From contig NZ_CP115159.1 in the NCBI RefSeq assembly GCF_027594425.1, positions 2,345,001 through 2,409,000 on the forward strand: a stretch of 64,000 nt of DNA, read 5' to 3'. Of the stretch, positions 18,353 to 25,746 are shown piece by piece. This DNA is from Zunongwangia sp. HGR-M22. Lineage in GTDB: Bacteria; Bacteroidota; Bacteroidia; Flavobacteriales; Flavobacteriaceae. Below the pieces are notes generated by a model. It was not told where the DNA came from. It saw only the letters and a program-made list of their open reading frames with translations, and did not search any database. The number at the start of each line of letters is the position of its first letter. The first letter of the stretch is position 1. The translations under genes were made by a program, and so were the position numbers.

Positions 18353-19042
18353 ATGAACGAAAACGAAACAAAACGACTTTCACGACTCACTGCAATGCTA
18401 ACACAGTTGCAAACGAAACGACTTTTGACTTCTACAGAATTAGCGAATAAGTTTTCGGTAAGCGTTAGAACGATTTACAGAGACATTCGAGCTTTGGAAC
18501 AGGCCGGAGTTCCCATTATCACAGAAGAAGGCAAAGGATACTCATTAATGGAAGGATATAAAATTCCACCTGTAATGTTTACGGAAGCCCAAGCCAATGC
18601 ATTAATCATAGCCGAGCAATTAGTGCTAAATAACAAGGATGCTTCATTTATAAAAGATTATTCAGAAGCGATTGAAAAAATCAAAGCGGTTTTAAGATAC
18701 AGTCACAAAGACAAAGTGAATTTGCTTTCAGAAAGGACAAGGTATGACCAAAATCTAAACCGGGAAAGAAACAGTAACAATCTTTCCGAACTCCAATTTG
18801 CCTTAACCAATTTTCGTCTAACCCAAATAGACTATGTAAATGCTAACGAGAAATTGACCACTCGTATTGTAGAGCCATTTGCCTTACTAAGTACGGAAAA
18901 TTGGTTGCTAATTGCATATTGCCAATTACGTGAAGAATTTCGTTTTTTCCGTTTAGATAGAATTAAAAAACTGCAAGTACTAGACGAACATTTTGAACCG
19001 CATAAAATGACCTTGCAGGAATACTTTGATAAATTTTATTAG
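18353..19042 (+). CDS. YafY-like HTH/WYL-domain regulator
   Basis: This 229-residue regulator starts with a DeoR-like winged helix (residues 7-65, with LTSTELANKFSVSVRTIYRDIRALEQAGVP) and ends in a WYL domain (about 135-225, with RIVEPFALLSTENWLLIAYCQLREEFRFFRLDRI). WYL domains bind nucleotide or nucleic-acid ligands, and such regulators often act in stress response and DNA-repair contexts. It precedes the truncated RidA-like gene by 80 bp and may have controlled it. Confidence 0.92.
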   Translation: MNENETKRLSRLTAMLTQLQTKRLLTSTELANKFSVSVRTIYRDIRALEQAGVPIITEEGKGYSLMEGYKIPPVMFTEAQANALIIAEQLVLNNKDASFIKDYSEAIEKIKAVLRYSHKDKVNLLSERTRYDQNLNRERNSNNLSELQFALTNFRLTQIDYVNANEKLTTRIVEPFALLSTENWLLIAYCQLREEFRFFRLDRIKKLQVLDEHFEPHKMTLQEYFDKFY

Positions 19043-19123
19043 ACTCATTTTCACCCCTGACATAAGGCTGTCACCACGCCTTTTTACTTTTGCTTCAAGT
19101 TCAATAAGTAAACTATTATTAAA

Positions 19124-19474
19124 ATGGAAAAAAGAACAATTGACCCCTGGAAATGGGGCGAGCAAACTAATTCAGCTCAAGCAGTAGCGGTGAAAAATGT
19201 AGAAGGAACGTTGTATTGTTCCGGACAGGCTGCAATAGACGAGAATGGTGTACCAAGCAATGCAGAGATGCGTTCCCAATTAATCCAAACTATTCAGAAT
19301 TTAGAAAAGCTGATCAACGCATCGGGTTATGAATGCAAAAATATTGTAAGATTGAATGTTTACACTACTTCAACACAAGATTTTTTCACAACTTGTATGG
19401 ATGTATATGTGCCTTTCTTACAAAAGTATGGTATAAAACAAGCCACAATAACTAAGTATTCGGCCCGCCGATAG
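19124..19474 (+). pseudogene. RidA-family protein, C-terminus missing
   Basis: The first about 112 residues read as a Rid/YjgF domain: LYCSGQAAIDENGVPSNAEMRSQ and QNLEKLINASGYECKNIVRLNVY. RidA trimers deaminate reactive enamines and imines. The usual last strand with the ligand-contacting PxxxVEIEA motif is missing: after KYSARR the frame hits TAG at 19472-19474 and unrelated sequence follows. The break is next to the IS91-like element, so truncation by that insertion is likely. Confidence 0.75.
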
Positions 19475-19723
19475 GCCAGGGCTGAATATTTTGTTGACGG
19501 ATCCGTTTCCTCCTTTATGGGGAATACCTTTTTACCCTGTATTATTCTGGAATTTTATTGGGGCAGATGAGCCACAATTTTTGTTGAGTTTTTTAGGCTC
19601 CAACATTTTTCTAGTTACTTAAATCTAGTTACGTATCGATTAGCCTCCTTTTCCGGTCCCTTTTTGAATAAATCCTTGGCTTTAGGACATAACTCTCCCG
19701 CCCCGCATGGTGCAGGCCAGTTT
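19475..19723. other. Gap between RidA remnant and IS91 transposase
   Basis: No recognised gene. The stretch from about 19466 to 19622 is open in one plus-strand frame, ending in TAA at 19620-19622, but the translation matches nothing I know. Part of this gap should be the outer end of the IS91-like element, since its transposase stop is at 19724. I could not identify the terminal sequence. Confidence 0.35.
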
Positions 19724-20854
19724 TTAAAAGCTATTAATGGATAAAAGTAGTTTTCTCCATTTATCTGGCGGTCCACGCTTATCGAAAGTTAGAGCGGTGA
19801 CTAGTTTTCCCTTTTTGCAACTTGGACATTTGCCCAAGAGCAATGGAGGCTTTTTTTCGACAGGTTTTACTGGCACCCCTGCAAGGATATTTTGTAGGGC
19901 CGGTAGTTTATGCTTTTTCCAACTGCTGCTTAGGATGCCGTAATGCCTTATCCTTGTAAAACCTTTGGGCAGTACGTGCAGTGCAAATCGGCGCACGAAC
20001 TCACGGGTATCCAGTATTAGTTGTCCTTTTTGGCCCGCTTTCCTGTAGTCCTTAATCTGGAAGGTTACCCTCCTTTGGGAGTTGTTTATTTGTTTTATCC
20101 GGTGATTGCTTATTGCGATCTTATGGGTGTAACGGCCCAGATATTCTACTACATATTTTGGGGTGTGGAATTGCTGCTTTGCATAGACTACCCAGTTTTT
20201 AGCAAAGAGCTTATCATAGATTTCCTGTGGTATGGCTATCTTTTGCTCTCGAAGCAGTGCACTATATTTTGCGCGGAATACCTTCCCCATGGATTTCACG
20301 TTGAACAGGTATTTTCCCTTGTTCCTTGCAGGTTTCCATTTGCCTGACCTCTTTACCGCACCTCCAGGAACAATACAATGCAAGTGCGGGTGCAGGCTCA
20401 GGTTTTGGCCCCAGGTGTGCAGTATGGCTATCATGCCCATTTGCCCGCCCAGGTGCTTGGGGTTCTCCCCGAACTGTCTAAGGGTGGACCAGGCCGCTTT
20501 GAACAAGCTCCCATAAATTATTTTGGGATGGGATAAAGCAAACGCATTCAGTTCCGAAGGGAGTGTGAAGACTACATGAAAATAAGGAACATTGAGCAGT
20601 TCACTTTCCCGTGCCTGTATCCAATGTTCGCGTTTATGGCCTTGACAGGTAGGGCAATGCCGGTTCCTGCAACTGTTGTAACTGATGTGGAGTTTATCAC
20701 AGCAATCGCACTTATCGATATGTCCGCCCATAGCAGGGGTGCGGCATTTACGGATGGCATGAAGGGTACGCCTGTGCCAGCTCGTAAATGCCCGTGAGGA
20801 GATATAATCCTGCTCCATCTCCAGCACATCGGCCACCTTAAGGTGACTGCGCAT
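19724..20854 (-). CDS. IS91-family transposase (HUH, Y2 rolling-circle type)
   Basis: This 376-residue protein has an N-terminal zinc-binding region (residues about 37-70, with CDCCDKLHISYNSCRNRHC). The HUH motif LHPHLHC follows, with His155/157/159 for divalent metal. The YLGRY motif around residue 230 has the two tyrosines that cut and join single-stranded DNA. It is the rolling-circle replicative transposase of IS91/IS801 relatives. Its start overlaps the integrase stop, indicating translational coupling. Confidence 0.93.
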   Translation of the reverse strand: MRSHLKVADVLEMEQDYISSRAFTSWHRRTLHAIRKCRTPAMGGHIDKCDCCDKLHISYNSCRNRHCPTCQGHKREHWIQARESELLNVPYFHVVFTLPSELNAFALSHPKIIYGSLFKAAWSTLRQFGENPKHLGGQMGMIAILHTWGQNLSLHPHLHCIVPGGAVKRSGKWKPARNKGKYLFNVKSMGKVFRAKYSALLREQKIAIPQEIYDKLFAKNWVVYAKQQFHTPKYVVEYLGRYTHKIAISNHRIKQINNSQRRVTFQIKDYRKAGQKGQLILDTREFVRRFALHVLPKGFTRIRHYGILSSSWKKHKLPALQNILAGVPVKPVEKKPPLLLGKCPSCKKGKLVTALTFDKRGPPDKWRKLLLSINSF

Positions 20855-21768
20855 TATTGAAAAAGGGTATCCAGGGGGCTAAACTTGCGTGAACTCCCAG
20901 TGTTGGCAACGTGTAAATATACCAGCGTTGTCTCGATAAAGGCATGTCCTAAAAGTTCTTTCAGGCTCATAATATTGAGTCCTGCCTCCAGCAAGTGCGT
21001 GGCGTAAGTGTGACGCAGGCAATGGGCGGTAATAGTCTTGTGGGTATTTACTTTACTTCGGTTCTCTTTGATGACCCATTGTATTGCGGTGGGGGTTATG
21101 GGCCGGGGGGCGCCATCATCGGTTACCTGGCTGTTGAAGAGGAAGGTTTTTGGAGATTCCGTTGCAATGTATTTTTTAAGTCCACGTGCCAAGTGCTTGC
21201 TAAGTGGCACATAACGGTCTACTTTGCCCTTCTGCTTTTTTACAAAAACAGTCTGTCGGTCAAAGTCTACATCGCAGAGCCGTAGGGCACAGAGTTCATA
21301 GCTCCTTAGTCCACACCCATACAGCATCCCCAGGATCAATCGGTGTTTGAGATATTTGGGTGCTTTGAGCAAGGTACGTACTTCAGCTTTGCTAAGCACT
21401 ACAGGGAGTTGGTTCTGTCGCTTTATTTGGGGAAGCTTGACCTGCTTATCATTCAAGCCCAGGATCTTGTAGATGGCCCGCAGGCCGAAAATAGTGTGCT
21501 TGAAAAAACTTTCGGATGGGGTTTTGTGCAGGTTTTGGCAATGAAAAAGATAATCATTGATCATTTCAGTAGAGAGGGTCTCCGGGCTTTGCTTGTAGTG
21601 CAGGCCCAGGTGAGCCAGGCATCGCTTGTAGTTGTTCAGGGTACTTGCGGCTTTCTCATTGATCGAAAAGCTCTTACCAAGTTGTAAGCATAGGTTTTCA
21701 AAGCCAGGAACTTCTGCGATAGCGGTCTCTACTATCGTTTTACTTTTTTTTATACATAACGGTAAATT
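20854..21768 (-). CDS. Tyrosine recombinase (integrase) of the IS91-like element, start uncertain
   Basis: The only in-frame ATG is at 21564, giving 236 residues, but the frame continues open to 21768 and reads there as the missing N-terminal SAM-like domain (PGFENLCLQLGKSF, NNYKRCLAHLGLHY). The C-terminal catalytic part has the expected residues: Arg in GCGLRSYELCALR, HCLRHTYATH, LGHA and the tyrosine in TLVYLHV. An ATG at 21757 is in another frame and would need a +1 shift within a run of eight A (21744-21751 on the plus strand). The gene is frameshifted, or starts at a non-ATG codon. Confidence 0.75.
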   Translation of the reverse strand, partial: NLPLCIKKSKTIVETAIAEVPGFENLCLQLGKSFSINEKAASTLNNYKRCLAHLGLHYKQSPETLSTEMINDYLFHCQNLHKTPSESFFKHTIFGLRAIYKILGLNDKQVKLPQIKRQNQLPVVLSKAEVRTLLKAPKYLKHRLILGMLYGCGLRSYELCALRLCDVDFDRQTVFVKKQKGKVDRYVPLSKHLARGLKKYIATESPKTFLFNSQVTDDGAPRPITPTAIQWVIKENRSKVNTHKTITAHCLRHTYATHLLEAGLNIMSLKELLGHAFIETTLVYLHVANTGSSRKFSPLDTLFQ

Positions 21769-21837
21769 TTAGTTTATCTTAAATATAAAAATTGTTGTAT
21801 TTTGGCTTAGTAAGCTTCCGACCGGTAGGGAGGATTC

Positions 21838-21970
21838 GTTCAACACCGGCTATAGTTCATTGCTTCTGAATTTCCTCTCGGAAAGTCCTCGCAAATTTGC
21901 TATCTTCGGTTTTCGGAGGAAAATCATCGCGGATTTTCACGCAACGAAACCATAGCCAAACACGTTAGGG
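21838..21970 (+). repeat. attC-like recombination site (hairpin)
   Basis: It opens with GTTCAAC (21838-21844, fits RYYYAAC) and closes with GTTAGGG (21964-21970, next base C, fits GTTRRRY at 21964-21970 apart from the last base). Between them GGCTATAGTTCATTGC (21848-21863) pairs with GCAACGAAACCATAGCC (21941-21957), with an unpaired base as in integron attC sites. The cassette with the HEPN-like gene starts at the right end. Confidence 0.65.
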
Positions 21971-22559
21971 CACATTTGAACAAAAAATGGGAAATCATTC
22001 TAAAAAATATGACGATTACGCTGAATTCCTCAAAGCTGGAGTGGCTATGGGAAATTATCAGAAAATTCATAATATAATCCGGAAAGACTATATGGAATTG
22101 CTCAATGTGACCGAAAAACATAAAACGGAAAAAACTCAATTTGATGCTTTATACAGAGCTTGCTTGAAAGGTTTGTTCTCAATCATTGAAGCGGATATTT
22201 TTGGATTAAATAATCTGGACAAATACGAAAACTATTCGGACAAAAATGATTTTGAAACTAAATTCAAAAAGACTTTTAAACAAGTATGCAAAACTTGGAA
22301 TAAAACAGAAACTCAAAAAAAGTATTTTGACGAAAAATATTCCGACTTAAAAAAGTTAAAGAAAAAAAGGGACGAATTAATTCATCCAAAGAAAGTGGAA
22401 CATTTACACGAATCAAACGAAACTGATTTTAATAAAATTAAAGAAGTATTTAATGATTATGACTCGTTCATTAACAAACTTATGGACGATTTCTTTATTA
22501 GTGTGAACATGGATACAATGGACTTTCTTGGACTAAAAAAAAAAAAAACGTGCCCTAAC
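21964..22559 (+). mobile_element. Integron-like gene cassette with HEPN-like gene
   Basis: The left end GTTAGGGCAC (21964-21973) and right end GTGCCCTAAC (22550-22559) are exact reverse complements. In integron cassettes the R' at the start and R'' at the end come from one attC, so this match is the cassette signature. One gene fills it, starting 14 bp inside. The hairpin that should follow R'' is broken after about 12 bases by IS110. Confidence 0.7.
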
Positions 22560-22574
22560 AAAGAACTGAGGTAA
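21987..22574 (+). CDS. HEPN-like protein
   Basis: This 195-residue, all-helical, lysine-rich protein has a C-terminal RDELIHPK motif (about 126-133), which fits the Rx4-6H motif of HEPN ribonucleases/toxins. No other family signature is visible. The last residues (about 182-195) are encoded by a run of 14 A and by the attC left arm, so the natural stop was probably lost or shifted there. In defence or toxin-antitoxin settings HEPN proteins are RNases; here it stands alone in a cassette, so its partner is unknown. Confidence 0.6.
   Translation: MGNHSKKYDDYAEFLKAGVAMGNYQKIHNIIRKDYMELLNVTEKHKTEKTQFDALYRACLKGLFSIIEADIFGLNNLDKYENYSDKNDFETKFKKTFKQVCKTWNKTETQKKYFDEKYSDLKKLKKKRDELIHPKKVEHLHESNETDFNKIKEVFNDYDSFINKLMDDFFISVNMDTMDFLGLKKKKTCPNKELR
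22535..22548 (+). repeat. Run of 14 A at the end of the cassette gene
   Basis: Fourteen A in a row at 22535-22548, directly before the attC half-site. A run of this length slips easily and can shift the reading frame into the attC sequence. Confidence 0.95.
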
Positions 22575-22673
22575 AAACCAAGTTTTTTCTACATTAAATT
22601 TGAGACATAAATGATCCATGCTAAAACCTGTATCATCAGATCTTAACTGTTTCATTTTTTGTTTTTTCTTGAC
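22575..22673. other. Attachment-site remnant and IS110 right end
   Basis: Follows the cassette gene stop. It must contain the right end of the first IS110 element, since the transposase stop is at 22674. No inverted repeat or target duplication is expected for IS110, and none is seen. Confidence 0.4.
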
Positions 22674-23645
22674 CTATACTTTTGCTAAAACAGACACATG
22701 GCTTTCATCGTAGGGTAAACCTGATTTAGCAATAGCAAAGGCTTGTTTTAAAAGCTTATTGGCCACGGCGATCAAAGCAAGTTTCTTGATCTTGCCCTTG
22801 GCTACAATACGATCATAAAGGCCCTTACACGCCCTGTTGTACTTGCAAGCATTGAAGGCACAAAAAAATAAAAGGTTCCGAAACTTCTGGTTACCTACTT
22901 TACTAATTCTACTTTTTCCTCTTACACTACTCCCTGATTCACGGATCGTTGAAGTAATTCCTACATAACTGCAGAGTTCTGATGCCTTCTCAAACTTAGT
23001 GAAGTCATCGGTAATCATTACTAAAAATAAAGTAGTCTTGATTCCTATTCCAGGGATACTGGTAAGTAAACTTAGTTGTTGTTGCTGCTCCTGTTTGACA
23101 AGTGCAAGTAGACGCTCTTCAATACCCTTGACCTCTTTGTTTAAGTGCTTGAGATCGCGCTGTAAAGACTTATAAACATACTTAGAGGGAATACCCAATG
23201 ATTCTTCTCCGTGAAGTTTATTCTTGGTAGCCGTACGCTTCTTAAGATAACTATCCATAAGTCCGAAGAGTTGCAAGCATTCTGCCTGTACCCCTGTGAG
23301 AGAATTATACTGTGGAACTTCATTAGATAACCCATAATCACAGATAGCCTTGGAATCGCTTTTATCTGTCTTTACTTTGGCCAGTTTCATCTGGAGAAAA
23401 CGCTTGACTGACAAAGGGTTTACTACCGATACCGGTATACCGTTTTTGTAAAGAAACTGTGCAAGTCGATAGTAGTAATAACCTGTGGCTTCCATCACTA
23501 CAAGGCTATCTTGAGATAATGACTTTAGAAATAAATTAAAGCCGGAAGTGTCATTCTTAAATTGAGAATAACCACAAACACTACCATAACCATCAAAGAC
23601 ATCCTTACTGATGTCAACTCCAAAAGTTTCTTTATATTTATCCAT
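22674..23645 (-). CDS. IS110-family transposase (copy A)
   Basis: The start was set at ATG 23645 (MDKYKETFGVDISKD); the longer frame is unlikely. The 323-residue DEDD-type transposase has the N-terminal RuvC-like part with GVDISKD, VVMEATGYY and KTDKSDSKAI, and the C-terminal serine region VGITSTIRESGSSVRGKS with the presumed catalytic Ser. It is unlike copy B in sequence (only motifs agree), so the two are separate insertions. IS110 enzymes use a bridge RNA to choose donor and target. Confidence 0.94.
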   Translation of the reverse strand: MDKYKETFGVDISKDVFDGYGSVCGYSQFKNDTSGFNLFLKSLSQDSLVVMEATGYYYYRLAQFLYKNGIPVSVVNPLSVKRFLQMKLAKVKTDKSDSKAICDYGLSNEVPQYNSLTGVQAECLQLFGLMDSYLKKRTATKNKLHGEESLGIPSKYVYKSLQRDLKHLNKEVKGIEERLLALVKQEQQQQLSLLTSIPGIGIKTTLFLVMITDDFTKFEKASELCSYVGITSTIRESGSSVRGKSRISKVGNQKFRNLLFFCAFNACKYNRACKGLYDRIVAKGKIKKLALIAVANKLLKQAFAIAKSGLPYDESHVSVLAKV

Positions 23646-23756
23646 AAGAACTGATTTGATGAAAGAGCATACTACCGTGATCACAACAACTTAAAAAGGA
23701 GGTTAAGCCTCACAGTATTCTATGACTAAACCAAATTATATTTCACATTTTCAATG
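23646..23756 (-). other. Upstream end of IS110 copy A
   Basis: Only 111 bp separate the copy A start from the copy B stop. In the IS110 group the bridge RNA lies upstream of the transposase, so if it exists here it must fit into this stretch, which also has to hold the right end of copy B. The space is small and the upstream end of copy A may be truncated. Confidence 0.4.
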
Positions 23757-24755
23757 TTAATTTGCTGCATATTTTATTAAATCTACATAAGGAGATTTCC
23801 TATTAATAACAGCAAAGATCCTAGCTAATATTTTGTTTCTGATAATGTTTATTGTTGACATTTTATTTTTTCCCAAATCGATTCTTTTGTGATAATACAA
23901 TTTCATTTCTTCATTGTATTGGATAGAAGACTTAGCGCATAAGTCCAATAAACTTTTTAGTTTTTTATTGGCTAAATGGCTTACTTTGGTCCTTCCCCTA
24001 ATACTTGAACCAGAAGTATTGGGGAAAGGAGCTATTCCGCAATAAGAGGCGAATTTCCTCCAACTGTCAAATTTTTTAAAGCCCTCTGTAACTACAATCA
24101 TATAGAGCGCAGTTTGTTTTCCTACTCCTTTTATTGAAATTATTAGCTCGTACTGGTTTTTAAGGTTCTCATCTTCAGCAACAATGGTTTCTATTTCCTT
24201 TTCAATGATATCTATTTCTTTTGTCAAATATTTGATAAGGTCTTTTTGAACTTTTAATAGTAATTTATTTTCAGTTCTTGAAAGTATTTCTGATTGCTCC
24301 TTTAAGCTCATTTTATAGCCGGCTCTTTGTTTTACCATGCGCTCCCGTAGTGAGAATAATCGCTTTAATTTAACGGTATTCTCAGAACTTTGGACATGAG
24401 GTTTTAATCGATCACGTTTTTCATAAGCGTAGAGAGCTATTCTTTTAGCATCTGCTTTGTCATTTTTTCCTCTGGTCATTCCCATGGATTGTTTAATTTC
24501 CAATCCAGGTAAAATCACATAATTAAAGTTTTCTTCAAACAAAAATAGAGATAATCTATAACCGTAGATTCCTGTATGCTCCATTGCAAACAGCAAGTTT
24601 TCTGTAGGAATATCATTATTCTTTTCCAACCACTTAAGCATTTGTTTGAACCCTATCTTATTGTTTTCAAATTGCTGGTAAAGATCTCTTTTGTGAAGGT
24701 GTGTATCGATCACTTTTTTACTAATATCGATACCTACAGTTTCTAAAATTTCCAT
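23757..24755 (-). CDS. IS110-family transposase (copy B)
   Basis: This 332-residue DEDD transposase has TVGIDISKKVIDTHLHK near the N-terminus, LFAMEHTGIYGYR, NDKADAKRIALYAYE, and the C-terminal GIAPFPNTSGSSIRGRTKVSHLANKKL with the serine pair. It is full length for the family. It lies in the same orientation as copy A with 111 bp between them. Its upstream side has about 200 bp of non-coding sequence, enough for a bridge RNA. Confidence 0.94.
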   Translation of the reverse strand: MEILETVGIDISKKVIDTHLHKRDLYQQFENNKIGFKQMLKWLEKNNDIPTENLLFAMEHTGIYGYRLSLFLFEENFNYVILPGLEIKQSMGMTRGKNDKADAKRIALYAYEKRDRLKPHVQSSENTVKLKRLFSLRERMVKQRAGYKMSLKEQSEILSRTENKLLLKVQKDLIKYLTKEIDIIEKEIETIVAEDENLKNQYELIISIKGVGKQTALYMIVVTEGFKKFDSWRKFASYCGIAPFPNTSGSSIRGRTKVSHLANKKLKSLLDLCAKSSIQYNEEMKLYYHKRIDLGKNKMSTINIIRNKILARIFAVINRKSPYVDLIKYAAN

Positions 24756-24960
24756 ACTTTTAATTATTAAATTAATGGTTACTTTGACTAAAACCTTTAG
24801 TAACTTATTACTAATTAGTATTCTATTTGGTCCTTTGTAACCGGTTATAAAAGAGCGGGGACTAATACTGTGAATAGAGATGTAGCTCTAGAACCAAACC
24901 AAGTTCACCCCGTTCTTTTTTAATAAAAATATGAACAATTTAATTAGTTATGAGTCTCCC
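24756..24960 (-). ncRNA. Possible bridge RNA region of IS110 copy B
   Basis: About 200 bp of non-coding DNA lies directly upstream of the transposase, the place of the bridge RNA in IS110-group elements. It contains a hairpin: GAACGGGGTGAACTTGGTT (about 24903-24921 on the minus strand) and other short pairings. Donor and target loops were not worked out. This is position plus family knowledge, not a confirmed RNA. Confidence 0.35.
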
Positions 24961-25082
24961 CCAGACCCCCTCTTTTCAACAACATAATTATTGAATAATT
25001 GTATATTGTTTATAGGTTCAAATCTAAAGGAACTGAACGTGATTGAAGTAGTTAAAGAGAGGGGGTTATCAATGTTGTCGAA
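24961..25082. other. Non-coding spacer with an inverted repeat
   Basis: No gene. ACCCCCTCTTT (about 24966-24976) and AAAGAGAGGGGGTT (about 25054-25067) are imperfectly complementary. The outer end of IS110 copy B should lie here or just to the left, but no end can be placed. Confidence 0.4.
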
Positions 25083-25357
25083 GTCTAACGCTTCACCGTA
25101 TATCATAACCTTAATCCTCTCTTTGTTCTTTCTGATTTATACTATAAATCTAATAAGAATCAAACTTAAGATGTATATAAAAAATAGCTACGTCTTTTCT
25201 AAACTGGAAATTTTGGTATATTTGGTAAGTCGCCAAATCTTTTGATTTGCCTTTTGAAAAGTAAAGATAAAATCAAAATGCAAAAGTTTTGGCTTGTTTT
25301 ATGTCGGAAAGTTAATCGCTAACTTCACGCTACTTTTCATATACAAACTAGTTGTGC
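25083..25357 (+). repeat. attC-like site (long or degenerate)
   Basis: Left part GTCTAAC (25083-25089, fits RYYYAAC) followed by ACCGTATAT; right part ATATACAAACTA followed by GTTGTGC (25351-25357). The GTATAT and ATATAC parts can pair. The CTTCACGCTACTTTTCATATAC stretch resembles the right arm of flavobacterial attC sites as I recall them. The distance of 275 bp is long for an attC, so the middle may hold other DNA. Confidence 0.4.
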
Positions 25358-25632
25358 ACAATACTCACAAAATGTCGAACAAAGAAGAGATACGGATAAT
25401 AAGTGACAAATTAAGAACAGAACTATAACTTTACTTGGGAGACTACCCAAATGCTATTAAAATACAAATATGGTGCCTTTTTATTCCAATTATAATTTTA
25501 GCAGTAATTGCTATTTCAAATATTCGTTTACTTTGATTGTTATATATTTTATGTGGGATTAATGCCTAGATTAACAAATATCCCTTGGAACGTAAAATTA
25601 TAACAAAAGTAATCTGAAGTACTGTGCACAAC
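25351..25632 (+). mobile_element. Second integron-like gene cassette
   Basis: The left end GTTGTGCACA (25351-25360) and right end TGTGCACAAC (25623-25632) are exact reverse complements, as in the cassette at 21964-22559. The core of about 260 bp holds one small gene with an in-frame stop. The pair of cassettes with the same end logic supports a decayed cassette array. Confidence 0.55.
25372..25536 (+). pseudogene. Small membrane protein gene with an in-frame stop
   Basis: From ATG 25372 the frame reads MSNKEEIRIISDKLRTEL, then TAA at 25426-25428, then continues in the same frame as LYLGDYPNAIKIQIWCLFI and a hydrophobic helix to TGA at 25534-25536. If the TAA is ignored, the product is 54 residues with one transmembrane segment at the C-terminus. 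A single substitution (for example CAA or GAA to TAA) would explain it. Family unknown. Confidence 0.5.
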
Positions 25633-25746
25633 ACCGGTTAACGGCCAATATGCGCTATTCCAACAAAATCGATAAATTAGAACTCCAAGCAACAAAACAA
25701 TAAGCCGACAACTTCGTGTGCTAATTTCCGCACACTAGCGTTAAAC
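25626..25746 (+). repeat. Possible attC-like site, weak
   Basis: Starts with GCACAAC followed by ACCGG (25626-25637), sharing CAACACCGG with the site at 21841-21849, and ends at GTTAAAC (25740-25746), which fits GTTRRRY. The stem arms are poorly complementary as far as I can read, so it may be a fragment. Confidence 0.35.

Larger units (their letters stand above)
19475..21837 (-). mobile_element. IS91-like element with HUH transposase and tyrosine recombinase
   Basis: The two genes overlap (integrase stop and transposase start meet at 20854) and run on the minus strand. Higher GC than the surroundings marks the unit as foreign. IS91-family elements that carry an extra tyrosine recombinase are known. 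The outer limits are estimates: the right end is placed before GTTC (21838-21841), a tetranucleotide I recall as an IS91 target; the left end is only placed after the RidA break. Confidence 0.6.

Noticed and set aside
18198-18383. Minus-strand frame next to the WYL gene
   Set aside because: Short, low-complexity and overlapping the real gene start.
19466-19622. Open plus-strand stretch after the RidA remnant
   Set aside because: No start codon and no recognisable protein; probably chance or an IS end.
20021-20347. Plus-strand frames opposite the IS91 transposase
   Set aside because: They are antisense shadows of the transposase, which has clear motifs.
21744-21757. Programmed -1 frameshift at A AAA AAG
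   Set aside because: A -1 shift leads to a stop after three codons; only a +1 shift reaches the integrase frame, so the usual mechanism does not apply.
20854-21768. Tyrosine recombinase as an integron integrase
   Set aside because: It lacks the extra IntI region as far as I can read and overlaps the IS91-type transposase, so it belongs to that element.
24991-25245. 84-codon open frame on the plus strand
   Set aside because: It overlaps the candidate attC left arm and has no homology-like pattern, so it is probably spurious.
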